From Sulfurovum sp. XGS-02 (lineage in GTDB: Bacteria; Campylobacterota; Campylobacteria; Campylobacterales; Sulfurovaceae): a DNA stretch of 64,000 nt. Both the position numbers and the translations under genes were made by a program. Below, piece after piece: positions 8,709 to 17,287 of this stretch (position 1 is the stretch's first letter; each line of letters starts with the position of its first letter). The stretch is taken from contig NZ_CP093312.1 in assembly GCF_023213175.1 (NCBI RefSeq), forward strand, positions 1,984,001 to 2,048,000, in the 5' to 3' direction. A model generated the notes under the pieces. The model did no database searches and was not told the DNA's origin. It worked only from the letters and a program-made list of their open reading frames with translations.

Positions 8709-9398
8709 CTACGCTAAAATTATTTCGGAAAAACTCTCTACATCCAAAGAGGCAGATCCTACTAAAACACCGTCCACACCTCTAATCGCAGCAATCTCTT
8801 GAATATTAGATGTCTTCACACTACCTCCATAGAGCAGCGGCTTTTGTACAGTTTGTTTTAACGCTTGATGGGTAGAAGCTATCTCTTCAACCGTAGCAGA
8901 TCTTCCTGTTCCTATCGCCCAGATAGGTTCATAAGCAACGATAAGATTTTTATAGCTGATATCAATACCATCAAACTGTGCAAGCAGATACTCCATCACC
9001 GCTTCATCACCCTTTTCTCTTATCTCAAGCGGTTCACCAATGCAGTAGAGTATTTCATACCCCTGCTCTTTAAAAAATGTAAATTTCTCTGCTACTTTGT
9101 CTTGGGACTCGCCTAAATGTTCCCGTCTTTCGCTATGTCCGATGAGTATCGTTCTGATACCGAATTCATCAAGCTGCTCTGTACCTATTTCTCCGGTAAA
9201 TGCACCGTTTTGCACAGGATAGGCATTTTGTGTACCGATAGTAAAATCACCCTCATATCTACCTAAAGCTGTTGCAGGAGGAAAGATATAAACTTGGTCT
9301 TCAGGTTTTTTTGCAAGCAACTTCTCATTCAATACTTTAATGTATTTTTCTGTTGATGCTCTGGTATGATTTGTTTTAAAATTTGCTGCAAAAATCAA
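8709..9398 (-). CDS. tpiA: Triosephosphate isomerase
   Basis: Interconverts dihydroxyacetone phosphate and glyceraldehyde 3-phosphate. The 229-aa TIM barrel has the substrate lysine in FAANFKTN (K8), the catalytic histidine in LIGHSERRE, and the catalytic glutamate in AYEPIWAIGTG. The phosphate-binding end is seen as YGGSV and GVLVGSASL. It is about 20 residues shorter than the E. coli enzyme, as is usual in Campylobacterota. The start is a TTG (9396-9398) placed 6 bases after AAAGGA. It is the last gene of gap-pgk-tpiA, 11 bases after pgk. Confidence 0.95.
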   Translation of the reverse strand: MIFAANFKTNHTRASTEKYIKVLNEKLLAKKPEDQVYIFPPATALGRYEGDFTIGTQNAYPVQNGAFTGEIGTEQLDEFGIRTILIGHSERREHLGESQDKVAEKFTFFKEQGYEILYCIGEPLEIREKGDEAVMEYLLAQFDGIDISYKNLIVAYEPIWAIGTGRSATVEEIASTHQALKQTVQKPLLYGGSVKTSNIQEIAAIRGVDGVLVGSASLDVESFSEIILA

Positions 9399-9409
9399 TC
9401 AAAATCCTT

Positions 9410-10600
9410 TTACTCAAGTGCTTCTATTCCTGGCAGAGAAATACCTTCTATCAGTTTCAAGCTTGCTCCACCACCTGTACTTACAAAGGTCATCTCATCT
9501 GCATCACCGGCACGTTGTGTCACATCGGCAGTGTCACCACCCCCTACGATCGTCGTCGCATGTGTTTGTGCAATGTTATTTGACATAGCGAAACTACCTT
9601 TTGAATATCTATCCATTTCATAGACACCCATAGGACCGTTCCATATAATCGTTTGTGCATCATTAAGTGCTTCACGGAAAAGTCTTGAAGATGCAGGACC
9701 TATATCCAGTCCCATCCAACCTGCAGGGATCTCTTGTATAGGCAGAAATTTGACTGTCGTCTTCTCTGAAAACTCTGGTGCCACCACGACATCAACCGGT
9801 AAATAGAGTTTAACCCCCAGCTCTTTGGCTTTGGTCATAATACCTTTTGCTTCATCCAACAGATCATCTTCAACCAAGGAATTACCTACTTCATACCCTT
9901 GTGCCTTAAGGAATGTAAATGCCATTCCACCGCCGATGATGATCTTGTCGACTTTATTGATAAGGTTTGTCAAGGCCTGAAGTTTACCAGATACTTTGGA
10001 TCCACCCACAACTGCAATAAAAGGACGCACAGGGTTTTCAAGTACTTTAGAGAAGAAATTGATCTCTTTACTCATAAGAAAACCTGCTGCCTTATGGTCT
10101 GCATCAAAGAATTTGGTGATCGCATCAATAGAAGCATGTTTTCTATGACAGGCACCAAATGCATCATTCACGTAAAACTCTGCAAAACTTGCCAACTGCT
10201 CAGCAAATGCCATATCATTTTCTGTTTCCCCTGCTTCATAACGGAGATTTTCAAGTAAAAGCATATCGCCTTCTTTCATCACCGCTGCTTTTGCTTTAGC
10301 ATCTTCACCTACGACATCTTCTGCCATAAAAATTTCATTTTCTACTTTGAGTAAGGTACGCAGTCTTTTTGCTATAGGAGCCAATGAATACTTCTCTTCA
10401 TACTTCCCTGGTTCTGGTCTTTCATAGTGTGAAGCAAGAATGATTTTACAGTCTCTGTCTATGCAATAGCGAATTGTCGCCAATGCAGAACGTATACGTC
10501 TGTCATCTGTAATATTCCCAAATTCATCCTTTGGTACATTAAAATCACATCTTATAAAAACTCTTTTACCGTCAATCTTTAAATCTTTTAATGTTTTCAT
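9410..10600 (-). CDS. pgk: Phosphoglycerate kinase
   Basis: Transfers phosphate between 1,3-bisphosphoglycerate and ADP, or in reverse during gluconeogenesis, the likelier direction in an autotroph. The 396-aa protein has the N-terminal signature [12 protein letters not shown], the hinge and nucleotide-binding blocks ([20 protein letters not shown]), and the C-terminal GGGDTADV and [10 protein letters not shown] motifs. It lies 12 bases after gap and 11 bases before tpiA on the minus strand. Length is normal for the family. Confidence 0.97.
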   Translation of the reverse strand: MKTLKDLKIDGKRVFIRCDFNVPKDEFGNITDDRRIRSALATIRYCIDRDCKIILASHYERPEPGKYEEKYSLAPIAKRLRTLLKVENEIFMAEDVVGEDAKAKAAVMKEGDMLLLENLRYEAGETENDMAFAEQLASFAEFYVNDAFGACHRKHASIDAITKFFDADHKAAGFLMSKEINFFSKVLENPVRPFIAVVGGSKVSGKLQALTNLINKVDKIIIGGGMAFTFLKAQGYEVGNSLVEDDLLDEAKGIMTKAKELGVKLYLPVDVVVAPEFSEKTTVKFLPIQEIPAGWMGLDIGPASSRLFREALNDAQTIIWNGPMGVYEMDRYSKGSFAMSNNIAQTHATTIVGGGDTADVTQRAGDADEMTFVSTGGGASLKLIEGISLPGIEALE

Positions 10601-10612
10601 CTATTCCCTGTC

Positions 10613-11608
10613 TTACTTTTTACTTACGTGTACTGCCATATCTACCAGACGTCGAGAGTATCCCCACTCATTGTCATACCAAGAAAGCACTTTAACCATG
10701 TTATCTCCTATCACCTGGATAGTATCGAGAGGTACTACCGTACTTAACTCTTCACCCACAAAATCCTGGGAGACCCTGTACTCTTCATCTACACCTAAAA
10801 TACCTTTATGTGACCCTTCACTGGCTGTTTTGAATGCAGCTTGTACCTCTTCAACTGTTACGTTTGTGTTGAGGGTTACTGTGAGATCGACCATAGAGAC
10901 ATCCGGCGTTGGTACTCTTATCGCCTGCCCGTTTAACTTGCCTGAAAGGTTTGGAAGTACTTTGGAGATGGCTTTTGCTGCACCCGTTGTTGTGGGGACA
11001 AGATTCGTTGCACCGGCACGCCCTTTTCTCGGATCTTTTTTATGTTTTGCATCCAATATAGGCTGAGAAGAGGTATAAGAGTGTATCGTGGTCATCAATC
11101 CTTTTTCTATACCAAATACATCATCCAAAACCTTTGCTACAGGAGCCAATCCGTTGGTCGTACAGCTAGCATTTGAAATGATCGCTTCACCTGCATAATC
11201 ATCAGCATTGGCTCCAAGTACGAATGTTGCCGTATCATCTTTTGCCGGTGCAGAAAAAACCACTTTCTTTACACCATTGTCCAAATAAGGCTGTACACTC
11301 TCCGCTGTCAAGAACGCTCCTGTACACTCTAAGACAAGATCAGCACCGCAAGAGGCAAAATCAAGCTTGGAAAGATCACGTTCTGCAAAGATCTTGGCTT
11401 TCGTTCCACCGATATTCAAATAGCCGTCGGCTACAGTGATATCATTGCGTCTTCCATGGACAGAGTCATATTTTAGGTTGTATTGGATCATCTCATCAGT
11501 CCCCGAAGCATTTACTGCAACAAGTTCAATATCATCTCTATCTGCAATAATACGCGCCACACATCTACCGATTCTTCCAAGTCCGTTAATTGCTACTTTT
11601 ACAGCCAT
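10613..11608 (-). CDS. gap: Glyceraldehyde-3-phosphate dehydrogenase, type I
   Basis: Interconverts glyceraldehyde 3-phosphate and 1,3-bisphosphoglycerate with a nicotinamide cofactor. The 331-aa protein shows the Rossmann start VAINGLGRIGR, the active-site SNASCTTNGLAP with nucleophile C149, the histidine in TTIHSYTSSQ, and the C-terminal WYDNEWGYSRRL. It is first in gap-pgk-tpiA. The divergent nadD-rsfS gene begins 61 bases away, so the promoters of both must share that short gap. I cannot tell the direction of use or the cofactor preference from sequence alone. Confidence 0.97.
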   Translation of the reverse strand: MAVKVAINGLGRIGRCVARIIADRDDIELVAVNASGTDEMIQYNLKYDSVHGRRNDITVADGYLNIGGTKAKIFAERDLSKLDFASCGADLVLECTGAFLTAESVQPYLDNGVKKVVFSAPAKDDTATFVLGANADDYAGEAIISNASCTTNGLAPVAKVLDDVFGIEKGLMTTIHSYTSSQPILDAKHKKDPRKGRAGATNLVPTTTGAAKAISKVLPNLSGKLNGQAIRVPTPDVSMVDLTVTLNTNVTVEEVQAAFKTASEGSHKGILGVDEEYRVSQDFVGEELSTVVPLDTIQVIGDNMVKVLSWYDNEWGYSRRLVDMAVHVSKK

Positions 11609-11669
11609 ACTTTACCCTTATGATTATTATGCTAAAATTACGCAATTTTACAGTAAATGAGGTTAGTAT

Positions 11670-12587
11670 TTGGTTAATCATCAAAAGCCTACTATAGCTA
11701 TCTTTGGGGGGAGTTTTGACCCTCCGCATAAAGGACACCAACTAATCGTTGAAAAAGCTGTAGAAAAGTTACAAATTGATCAACTGTTAGTCGTACCTGC
11801 CTATCTGAACCCTTTTAAAACATCTACACTGGCTGATGCTCCTACACGGCTTGCATGGTGTCATACACTATTTGACCCTATTGAGCGTGTGAAAGTAGAT
11901 GACTATGAGATCAAAGAAGGTAAAAGTACAGTCACCTCACAAAGTGTAAAACATTTTAACCAAAGATACCATGTCAAGTATCTGATCATAGGATCTGACA
12001 ACCTGTCAACATTGACAAAATGGCATGCATTCGAATGGCTGAATGAAACAATAACTTGGGTTATAGCAACACGGGACGATCATCATTTAGAGACGGATGA
12101 ACTTAAAAACTGGAAGCTTCTGCATATAGATGCCCCTATAAGTTCAACCCAAATAAGAGAAGAGAAAGATTTACAATTTATTGACGGAAAGATCAGAGAA
12201 TCTGTCAAGCATATATTAGAAAGGCCACACCATATGACAATAGACGAAAGAATAGAAAATATCGTAAAAGTACTTGACGATAAGAAAGCTGAAGAGATAG
12301 AAGTATTTAACCTTGATGATGCAGATTATATAGCAAAACGTGTAGTGATCGCAAACTCACTCAATCCTAAACACACCCTTGCACTTTTTGACCATCTAAA
12401 AACGGAGCTTAAAAAACAAGGAGATACATTTCTTGCATCAGACTCAAGTGATGAGTGGTCCGTAGCTGACCTTGGAGATATACTTATCCATATCATGATA
12501 CCTGAATACAGACAACGCTATTCACTTGAAACATTTTTAAATGAACTCGTTGAGAATCAGAAGAAACAGGATAGCGATCTAGCATAA
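11670..12587 (+). CDS. nadD: NadD-RsfS fusion: nicotinate-nucleotide adenylyltransferase plus ribosome silencing factor
   Basis: One 305-aa reading frame covers two proteins that are normally separate. Residues 1-188 are NadD, which makes deamido-NAD from nicotinate mononucleotide; its nucleotidyltransferase motifs are GGSFDPPHKGH near residue 14 and ISSTQIRE near 157. Residues 189-305 are a complete RsfS/Iojap protein, starting MTIDERIENIVKVL and ending with the family block DEWSVADLGDILIHI. RsfS blocks subunit joining on the 50S subunit during starvation. The start is a TTG with GAGG 7 bases upstream. An in-frame ATG at 12234 falls exactly at the RsfS start, with AGG 9 bases before it, so separate RsfS could also be made. 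In Campylobacter I recall gap, nadD and rsfS adjacent but unfused. Confidence 0.93.
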   Translation: MVNHQKPTIAIFGGSFDPPHKGHQLIVEKAVEKLQIDQLLVVPAYLNPFKTSTLADAPTRLAWCHTLFDPIERVKVDDYEIKEGKSTVTSQSVKHFNQRYHVKYLIIGSDNLSTLTKWHAFEWLNETITWVIATRDDHHLETDELKNWKLLHIDAPISSTQIREEKDLQFIDGKIRESVKHILERPHHMTIDERIENIVKVLDDKKAEEIEVFNLDDADYIAKRVVIANSLNPKHTLALFDHLKTELKKQGDTFLASDSSDEWSVADLGDILIHIMIPEYRQRYSLETFLNELVENQKKQDSDLA

Positions 12588-12590
12588 AGA

Positions 12591-12929
12591 TCAATGCGCA
12601 GGGAGTATTCCCTCGTGCCCCGATCCTGTTAACCACTCCATTAACAAAAACAATCCAATAGTCACCAGCGGTGAAAAGATCACCCACCCGATATATCGGT
12701 CTTTTACAAGATAGAGTATCAATCCACCCCATGAAACAATCATCAATATCATATGTGCCAGATATAGGGGCATGACCTGTCGTGTTACATTTCCCATAAC
12801 TGCCAATGCAATGATCACGCCAAACGTAAGAAACGCTATCAAAAGTTTTTTGAGGTTTTTGCTTCGATAATACTGAAAAAATATGATGCCCAGCGTAGCA
12901 AAGATCGCTAGAATAATGAGTGCTTTCAT
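12591..12929 (-). CDS. Small four-helix membrane protein, unknown function
   Basis: A 112-aa protein I do not recognise. Hydrophobic segments at about residues 3-18, 29-45, 52-73 and 82-100 suggest four membrane helices. Short basic loops (RSKNLKK) point to a cytoplasmic side. The tail ends GSGHEGILPAH, with two histidines that could bind metal. It follows argS on the same strand after 60 bases. That gap holds interleaved inverted repeats running right up to its ribosome-binding site (GGGAGAAG, 12936-12943), so its translation may be controlled. Its end is 3 bases from the convergent nadD-rsfS stop. Confidence 0.7.
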   Translation of the reverse strand: MKALIILAIFATLGIIFFQYYRSKNLKKLLIAFLTFGVIIALAVMGNVTRQVMPLYLAHMILMIVSWGGLILYLVKDRYIGWVIFSPLVTIGLFLLMEWLTGSGHEGILPAH

Positions 12930-12942
12930 ACGTACTTCTCCC

Positions 12943-12975
12943 TTTGAAGCGGCAAAATCCCTTCAAAATTTTGCC
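12943..12975 (-). promoter_or_regulatory. Interleaved inverted repeats before a ribosome-binding site
   Basis: Two perfect inverted repeats interleave: 12943-12949 pairs with 12961-12967 (7 bp), and 12951-12958 pairs with 12968-12975 (8 bp). In the minus-strand RNA the last arm, CUUCAAA, ends directly at the GGGAGAAG ribosome-binding site of the membrane-protein gene. The CUUC of this arm could also pair with the GAAG of that site. The two stems are mutually exclusive in practice, so this could be a switch or simply the argS terminator region. Confidence 0.55.
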
Positions 12976-12989
12976 AAACGTTGTAGATA

Positions 12990-14687
12990 TTATAGCTTAT
13001 CGACAGTCTCGATCCCGAGTATATCCAATCCTTGTTTGATCGTCTTAGCTGTCAGATCAGCCAAGAGTAATCGACTCATCTTTGTTGCTTCATCCACACC
13101 CTCTTTGAGTATAGGGTTCTGTTCATAGAAACGCATGAATAACGTTGCCAACTCATAGAGATAGGTTGTGATCTGGTTAGGTGCGGCATCCACTGCTGCA
13201 CGGTTCAGTATATCTTCAAAACGCAGGATCATTGTAGCAAGTCTATGCTCCAATGCATCGCCGATAACAATATCTCCCTCCACTGGGCCGCCATACTTTC
13301 TGAAGATACTTTGAATCCTTGCATAGGCATACTGCATATAGAGCGACGTGTTACCCTCAAAACTCAACATCTTATCCCAGTTGAAAATATAGTTGGATTC
13401 ACGGTTGATCGAAAGGTCTGCATACTTCACTGCACCGATACCTATGGTCTTTGCCAGTGCTTCTAGTTCTTCTTCCGAATAGCTCTCTTTGTCATTGATC
13501 GTCTCTTTGGCTTTTGCAACAGCCTCATCAAGCAGCTCAATCAGTTTAACTGTTCCGCCTTCACGTGTTTTAAATGGTTTTCCGTCTTTACCCATCATCG
13601 TACCAAAGGCAATATGCTCAAGCTTCACCTCTTCAGGAACAAAGCCGGCCTCTTTTGCCACTTTGAATACCTGTTTAAAGTGTTCCCCCTGTCTTGCATC
13701 CACCACATACGCAATACGCTCTGCCCCCAGTGTCTTTGCCCTATAACGCAATGCTGCAAGGTCGGTAGTGGCATAAAGGTAGCCTCCATCACCCTTTTGA
13801 ACGATCACCGGGATTTCCTCCCCTTCCAAAAAGACACACTGTGCACCATCACTCTGTGTCAATAATCCTTTGGCATCCAGATCACTTATGACACTATGCA
13901 GGTCATCATTGTAAAAACTCTCTGCACGGACATCTTCACGCGTCAGGTTAACACTCAGTTTTTCATACACCTCTTCACAGTGCCCCAAAGAGATATCTAT
14001 AAATTTTTGCCAAAGTGCCAAACAGTGACTGTCACCACTTTGGATCTTGACCACATACTCTCTAGCTTTATCTGCAAATGCCTCATCTTCATCAAAACGC
14101 CCTTTCGCATCCTTATAAAACTGCTCAAGGTCTTTCAAACTTACCGTACCCTCTTCATGTATCTCTTCAAGGTAGGCAATAAGCATTCCAAACTGTGTAC
14201 CCCAGTCTCCAATATGGTTTTGACGTATGACCTCATCCCCTAGGTAGGTTAAAAGGTTTGCCAAGGTATCACCGATGATCGTTGAACGCAAGTGTCCTAC
14301 ATGCATCTGTTTTGCCATGTTCGGACCGGAATAATCTACCACTACCTTGATAGGTGTTTCTCGCTCTTCTACACCAAGCCTACTATCTTTACGTGCCACT
14401 TCACATTGTGAAGCCAACCAAAAAGGATTGAGCCATAGGTTAATAAATCCCGGTCCTGCTATCTCTGCTTTCGCCAAAATCCCTGTTAGGTCAAGATTTT
14501 CTATGATCTCTGTAGCTATCATCCTAGGATTTTTACCCAGTTTTTTAGACAATGCCATCGCACCGTTAAACTGAAAGTCCCCAAACTCAGGCTTTGTTGC
14601 TTCCGTTACGCTCATAGGCTCAGCATCTATACCTGCTTTGGAAAAAGCTTCTTTGATCACATGATTGATTTGTAATTTTAATTTCAT
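12990..14687 (-). CDS. argS: Arginyl-tRNA synthetase
   Basis: Charges tRNA-Arg. This class Ia synthetase (565 aa) has the N-terminal Add1 domain for the tRNA D-loop (about 1-85), the HIGH-type motif HVGHLRS (about 124-130), the catalytic core with VVDARQGEHFKQVF, and an anticodon-binding domain from about 445. The KMSKS signature is degenerate, as in many ArgRS. A tRNA-Arg gene lies at 18265-18341. The order argS-tatA-gmk-acidic protein, read upstream along the minus strand, matches what I recall in Campylobacter jejuni (Cj1175c-Cj1178c). Confidence 0.97.
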   Translation of the reverse strand: MKLKLQINHVIKEAFSKAGIDAEPMSVTEATKPEFGDFQFNGAMALSKKLGKNPRMIATEIIENLDLTGILAKAEIAGPGFINLWLNPFWLASQCEVARKDSRLGVEERETPIKVVVDYSGPNMAKQMHVGHLRSTIIGDTLANLLTYLGDEVIRQNHIGDWGTQFGMLIAYLEEIHEEGTVSLKDLEQFYKDAKGRFDEDEAFADKAREYVVKIQSGDSHCLALWQKFIDISLGHCEEVYEKLSVNLTREDVRAESFYNDDLHSVISDLDAKGLLTQSDGAQCVFLEGEEIPVIVQKGDGGYLYATTDLAALRYRAKTLGAERIAYVVDARQGEHFKQVFKVAKEAGFVPEEVKLEHIAFGTMMGKDGKPFKTREGGTVKLIELLDEAVAKAKETINDKESYSEEELEALAKTIGIGAVKYADLSINRESNYIFNWDKMLSFEGNTSLYMQYAYARIQSIFRKYGGPVEGDIVIGDALEHRLATMILRFEDILNRAAVDAAPNQITTYLYELATLFMRFYEQNPILKEGVDEATKMSRLLLADLTAKTIKQGLDILGIETVDKL

Positions 14688-14724
14688 AGGTTGTCCGTCA
14701 TAGTTAATATGGAATTGTAGTAGA

Positions 14725-14782
14725 AAATAGCTTCATAGCTATTTGGAGGAGTATTTTCAACACTGAGTCACAAAGTACTCAG
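14725..14782 (-). terminator. Two hairpins after tatA
   Basis: On the minus strand CTGAGT/ACTCAG (14763-14782, 6 bp) is followed by AAATAGC/GCTATTT (14725-14744, 7 bp), which runs into TTTTC. The second resembles a weak intrinsic terminator and separates tatA from argS. Confidence 0.45.
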
Positions 14783-14790
14783 CATTAAAC

Positions 14791-15012
14791 TTAAGCATTT
14801 TCGCTTTTTTTCTCTTCTGTTGAAGCTTCAACTTTAGGCTCATCTTTTGAAGCAATCTCTTTAGGCTCTTCTTCGTCCTCTTTAATTGCTTTTTTAAAGT
14901 CTTTGATACCTTTTCCCATACCTTTAGCAAGATCTGGAATCTTCTTTGCTCCAAAAAGAAGCACAACAATCGCCAATACGATTAGTAATTCTGGCATACT
15001 TGGCATACCCAT
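14791..15012 (-). CDS. tatA: Twin-arginine translocase subunit TatA
   Basis: TatA forms the protein-conducting part of the Tat system, which exports folded redox proteins such as hydrogenases. The 73-aa protein begins MGMPSMPEL, followed by one membrane helix (about residues 8-20), the hinge [17 protein letters not shown], an amphipathic helix, and a highly charged cytoplasmic tail (DEEEPKE...). These are the full set of TatA/E features. The ATG follows AAAGGATTAAC. No tatB or tatC is in the window. Confidence 0.93.
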   Translation of the reverse strand: MGMPSMPELLIVLAIVVLLFGAKKIPDLAKGMGKGIKDFKKAIKEDEEEPKEIASKDEPKVEASTEEKKSENA

Positions 15013-15077
15013 GTTAATCCTTTATATTCGCTACAATGAGCATTAATTTGAACAATTATACTGCAATAAATTTAATA

Positions 15078-15695
15078 TTACTTTTCACCTAACCATTGTC
15101 TTATAAATTTTTCTTCCTCTTCTATACTTTGTTTCAATCTAGCGGCCCTTGCAACGATCACAAAACGTTTGGTCGCTTCCTCTACCGTATCATTGATAAT
15201 CGTAAAGTCATACTCCCCGACTGCTTTTATCTCACCTTTTGCATTTTCAATGCGCTTCACGATCACTGACTCATCATCTGTAGATCGTGCCCGAAGTCTT
15301 GTCTCCAATGCGTTTAATGTCGGCGGTGTGATAAATGCTGAAGTAGTAATGTCGTTCATCTTTGCACGCACAAGTCTATGACCCTGTACATCGATGTCAA
15401 ATATCACCAGTTTTCCCTCTTCCAGGGCTTCTCTTACAGGCTTGAGTGATGTACCGTAGTAGTTGCCGTGCACCTCCGCATACTCAAGAAAATTTCCCGC
15501 TTTGATATCTTCTTCAAAACTCTCTTTGGTGACAAAAAAATAATCTTTACCATCTTCTTCGCCTACTCTGGGGGCACGTGTGGTCGTCGATATAGAAAAA
15601 TAATATTCACCTATCTCATCTGATGCTGCGTTGATAATGGTACTTTTACCCGCACCGCTTGGGCCTGAGAGCACTAAAATAGCACCTTTTTGCAT
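15078..15695 (-). CDS. gmk: Guanylate kinase
   Basis: Phosphorylates GMP to GDP with ATP. The 205-aa protein has the P-loop LSGPSGAGKST (about residues 8-18), the GMP-binding block STTTRAPRVGEEDGKDYFFV, YYGTS, and the lid region. Its ATG overlaps the stop codon of the upstream acidic-protein gene (TAATG), so the two are translationally coupled. Confidence 0.97.
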   Translation of the reverse strand: MQKGAILVLSGPSGAGKSTIINAASDEIGEYYFSISTTTRAPRVGEEDGKDYFFVTKESFEEDIKAGNFLEYAEVHGNYYGTSLKPVREALEEGKLVIFDIDVQGHRLVRAKMNDITTSAFITPPTLNALETRLRARSTDDESVIVKRIENAKGEIKAVGEYDFTIINDTVEEATKRFVIVARAARLKQSIEEEEKFIRQWLGEK

Positions 15696-16582
15696 TATTG
15701 ATCATCCTCTAATTTTATTTTGATTTTTGTCTCTTTGCCTTTTAAAAGCTTTTTGATCTTTTTAGGCTTCATTCGAACCAGTGCAGCCATGATCGCTTCT
15801 TCAATGCGAAAAAGCTCATCTTCATCCAATCCTATCTCTTCTTTTTTCTTTATCTTAGAAGATGTCTCATCTGTATCTTCTGGAGCATTGACCGTATCCT
15901 TGCTCAACTCTTCGACTATTTCATCTTCTTCTACGATCTCTAATCCATCAGCGATCAGCTGTTCTTTGATCACTTTCACTTTGCGTGCCGCAACCTCATC
16001 ATCGCTCAAAGAGATAGTATCTTCTTCATTCTCTTCTAGCTCATCGTCCATATCCAGCAATGCTTTGATCTTTGCTATTTCATCACTGTCCAGTACTTCC
16101 GGGGGGCCCATATCTTCTTTCGGTTCGGGCATATCATCACTCTCTTCATCCTCTACAGACGAAAGAAAAATATCCGGCAAGATCTCATCCTCCGCCTCTT
16201 CATTTTCCAAAGAGAACGAACCCATAGAAATATCTTCATCCAAAGCAACTTTTTCTTTTGCCTCATCGGGATCATCCGGAGTGATACTTTCAATAATGTT
16301 GATGATCTGTGAAGGCAGGAACGGTTTCTTGACACTCTCATCAAAGCCTTTCACCGCTTCACCGGTATAAGAGATAAAAACTTTTTTACTGGCTTGCAAT
16401 GCTTCAAGTAACGCCTGAACATCCTCCGTATAAGAAGCTTCATCCACAAAAACGATCTCATATGAAGCTTTATCCACTGCATCTGCACTCACCACTTCAT
16501 CCAGCACTATATACTCATCTCTCGTGCAAAGCGCAAGCAGTCTTGAAACTACAGGATTGATGTTAATGAGTAAAATGTTCAT
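15695..16582 (-). CDS. Highly acidic protein with receiver-like N-terminus
   Basis: A 295-aa protein. Residues 1-110 look like a degenerate response-regulator receiver: MNILLININPVVSRLL at the start, a central VFVDEASY where the phospho-aspartate strand would be, and an ending KPFLPSQIINIIESI like the KPF of receivers. Residues 110-260 are extremely Asp/Glu-rich and probably unstructured. The end (about 265-295) turns basic and leucine-rich (MKPKKIKKLLKG). C. jejuni has a highly acidic protein (Cj1178c) in the same place before gmk. The role is unknown; a scaffold or polar-localised factor is possible. Confidence 0.75.
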   Translation of the reverse strand: MNILLININPVVSRLLALCTRDEYIVLDEVVSADAVDKASYEIVFVDEASYTEDVQALLEALQASKKVFISYTGEAVKGFDESVKKPFLPSQIINIIESITPDDPDEAKEKVALDEDISMGSFSLENEEAEDEILPDIFLSSVEDEESDDMPEPKEDMGPPEVLDSDEIAKIKALLDMDDELEENEEDTISLSDDEVAARKVKVIKEQLIADGLEIVEEDEIVEELSKDTVNAPEDTDETSSKIKKKEEIGLDEDELFRIEEAIMAALVRMKPKKIKKLLKGKETKIKIKLEDDQ

Positions 16583-16735
16583 TGATATTAACTCCCTAAA
16601 GTTATTACTATCATTATAATATAAATCTGGTTAGGACTTGGTTGTTTATAAGGGGTGTGTAAAAAGTAAATATTTTTAATAAGAATAGAAAAAGATAAAA
16701 AGAATATCTACATCGTAAATACTCTATTATTTATT

Positions 16736-16771
16736 ATACACAAAGATGGATAGTTCTCCATCTTTGTGTAT
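16736..16771 (-). terminator. Strong hairpin after lipoprotein gene
   Basis: A perfect 15-bp stem (16736-16750 with 16757-16771; core ACACAAAGATGGA) closes a 6-base loop. It lies 14 bases past the stop of the lipoprotein gene. There is no proper T-run, so it may stop polymerase weakly or protect the 3' end of the mRNA. Confidence 0.6.
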
Positions 16772-16785
16772 TATTGATTGATAAA

Positions 16786-17274
16786 TTATACTGGTCCCAT
16801 TTGACAATCAGTTTTTTGAATGTCTAAAATCGTCCAATTCTCATTTGGACCTCCTGGACCCTCTAGAAAATAGGTTGCTCCCACTTCCAATCTGCCAGGA
16901 GTACCACCCTCTGCAGTACTAAGGTTCATATCTGCCTCCTCAGGTATCCATGCTATTACATCGCCAACTATGTTATAGTAAGATACATTATTCCAGCTTA
17001 TAAATGAGTCGCCATCAAAAGGTGCCTCAGGGTCCAAACAAATAAATTGTATCGAACTATTATTCTCCTCCCCTTGAATACTTGTACCCGTCACTTTATA
17101 GCCAAGTGACAAGTCATTAATATCCACTGATACAGCAGCTGGAGTACTAACACCTGCACTCCCTGCAAGAGGTTCATCAGATGGTGCCCCTGTCGTTCCA
17201 TCACATCCGCTTAAAGTCAAAAATGCAGCACCTGCAAGTATAAATGGTAATATTTTCAAATTTGGTGATTTCAT
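16786..17274 (-). CDS. Lipoprotein, unknown function (riboswitch operon)
   Basis: A 162-aa predicted lipoprotein. The signal peptide ends in the lipobox LSGC, making C24 the lipidated residue after cleavage. A low-complexity Gly/Ser/Ala/Pro linker follows (about 25-48), then a compact domain with C78 and C157, which could form a disulfide in the periplasm. I do not recognise the domain. It starts 13 bases after the outer-membrane protein gene, so both are in one operon behind the structured RNA at 17931-18029. Whether it stays in the inner membrane or is sorted to the outer membrane is unclear. Confidence 0.75.
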   Translation of the reverse strand: MKSPNLKILPFILAGAAFLTLSGCDGTTGAPSDEPLAGSAGVSTPAAVSVDINDLSLGYKVTGTSIQGEENNSSIQFICLDPEAPFDGDSFISWNNVSYYNIVGDVIAWIPEEADMNLSTAEGGTPGRLEVGATYFLEGPGGPNENWTILDIQKTDCQMGPV

Positions 17275-17287
17275 TATCTAATCCTTT

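Noticed and set aside
12943-12975. preQ1-type or other H-type pseudoknot aptamer
   Set aside because: The connecting loops are 0 to 2 bases while the stems are 7 and 8 bp, so both cannot form at once, and no preQ1-I consensus is present.
15720-16370. A 216-codon frame opposite the acidic-protein gene
   Set aside because: It is a serine-rich mirror of GAA/GAT-rich codons on the other strand and has no ribosome site; the acidic protein has conserved position and coupling to gmk.
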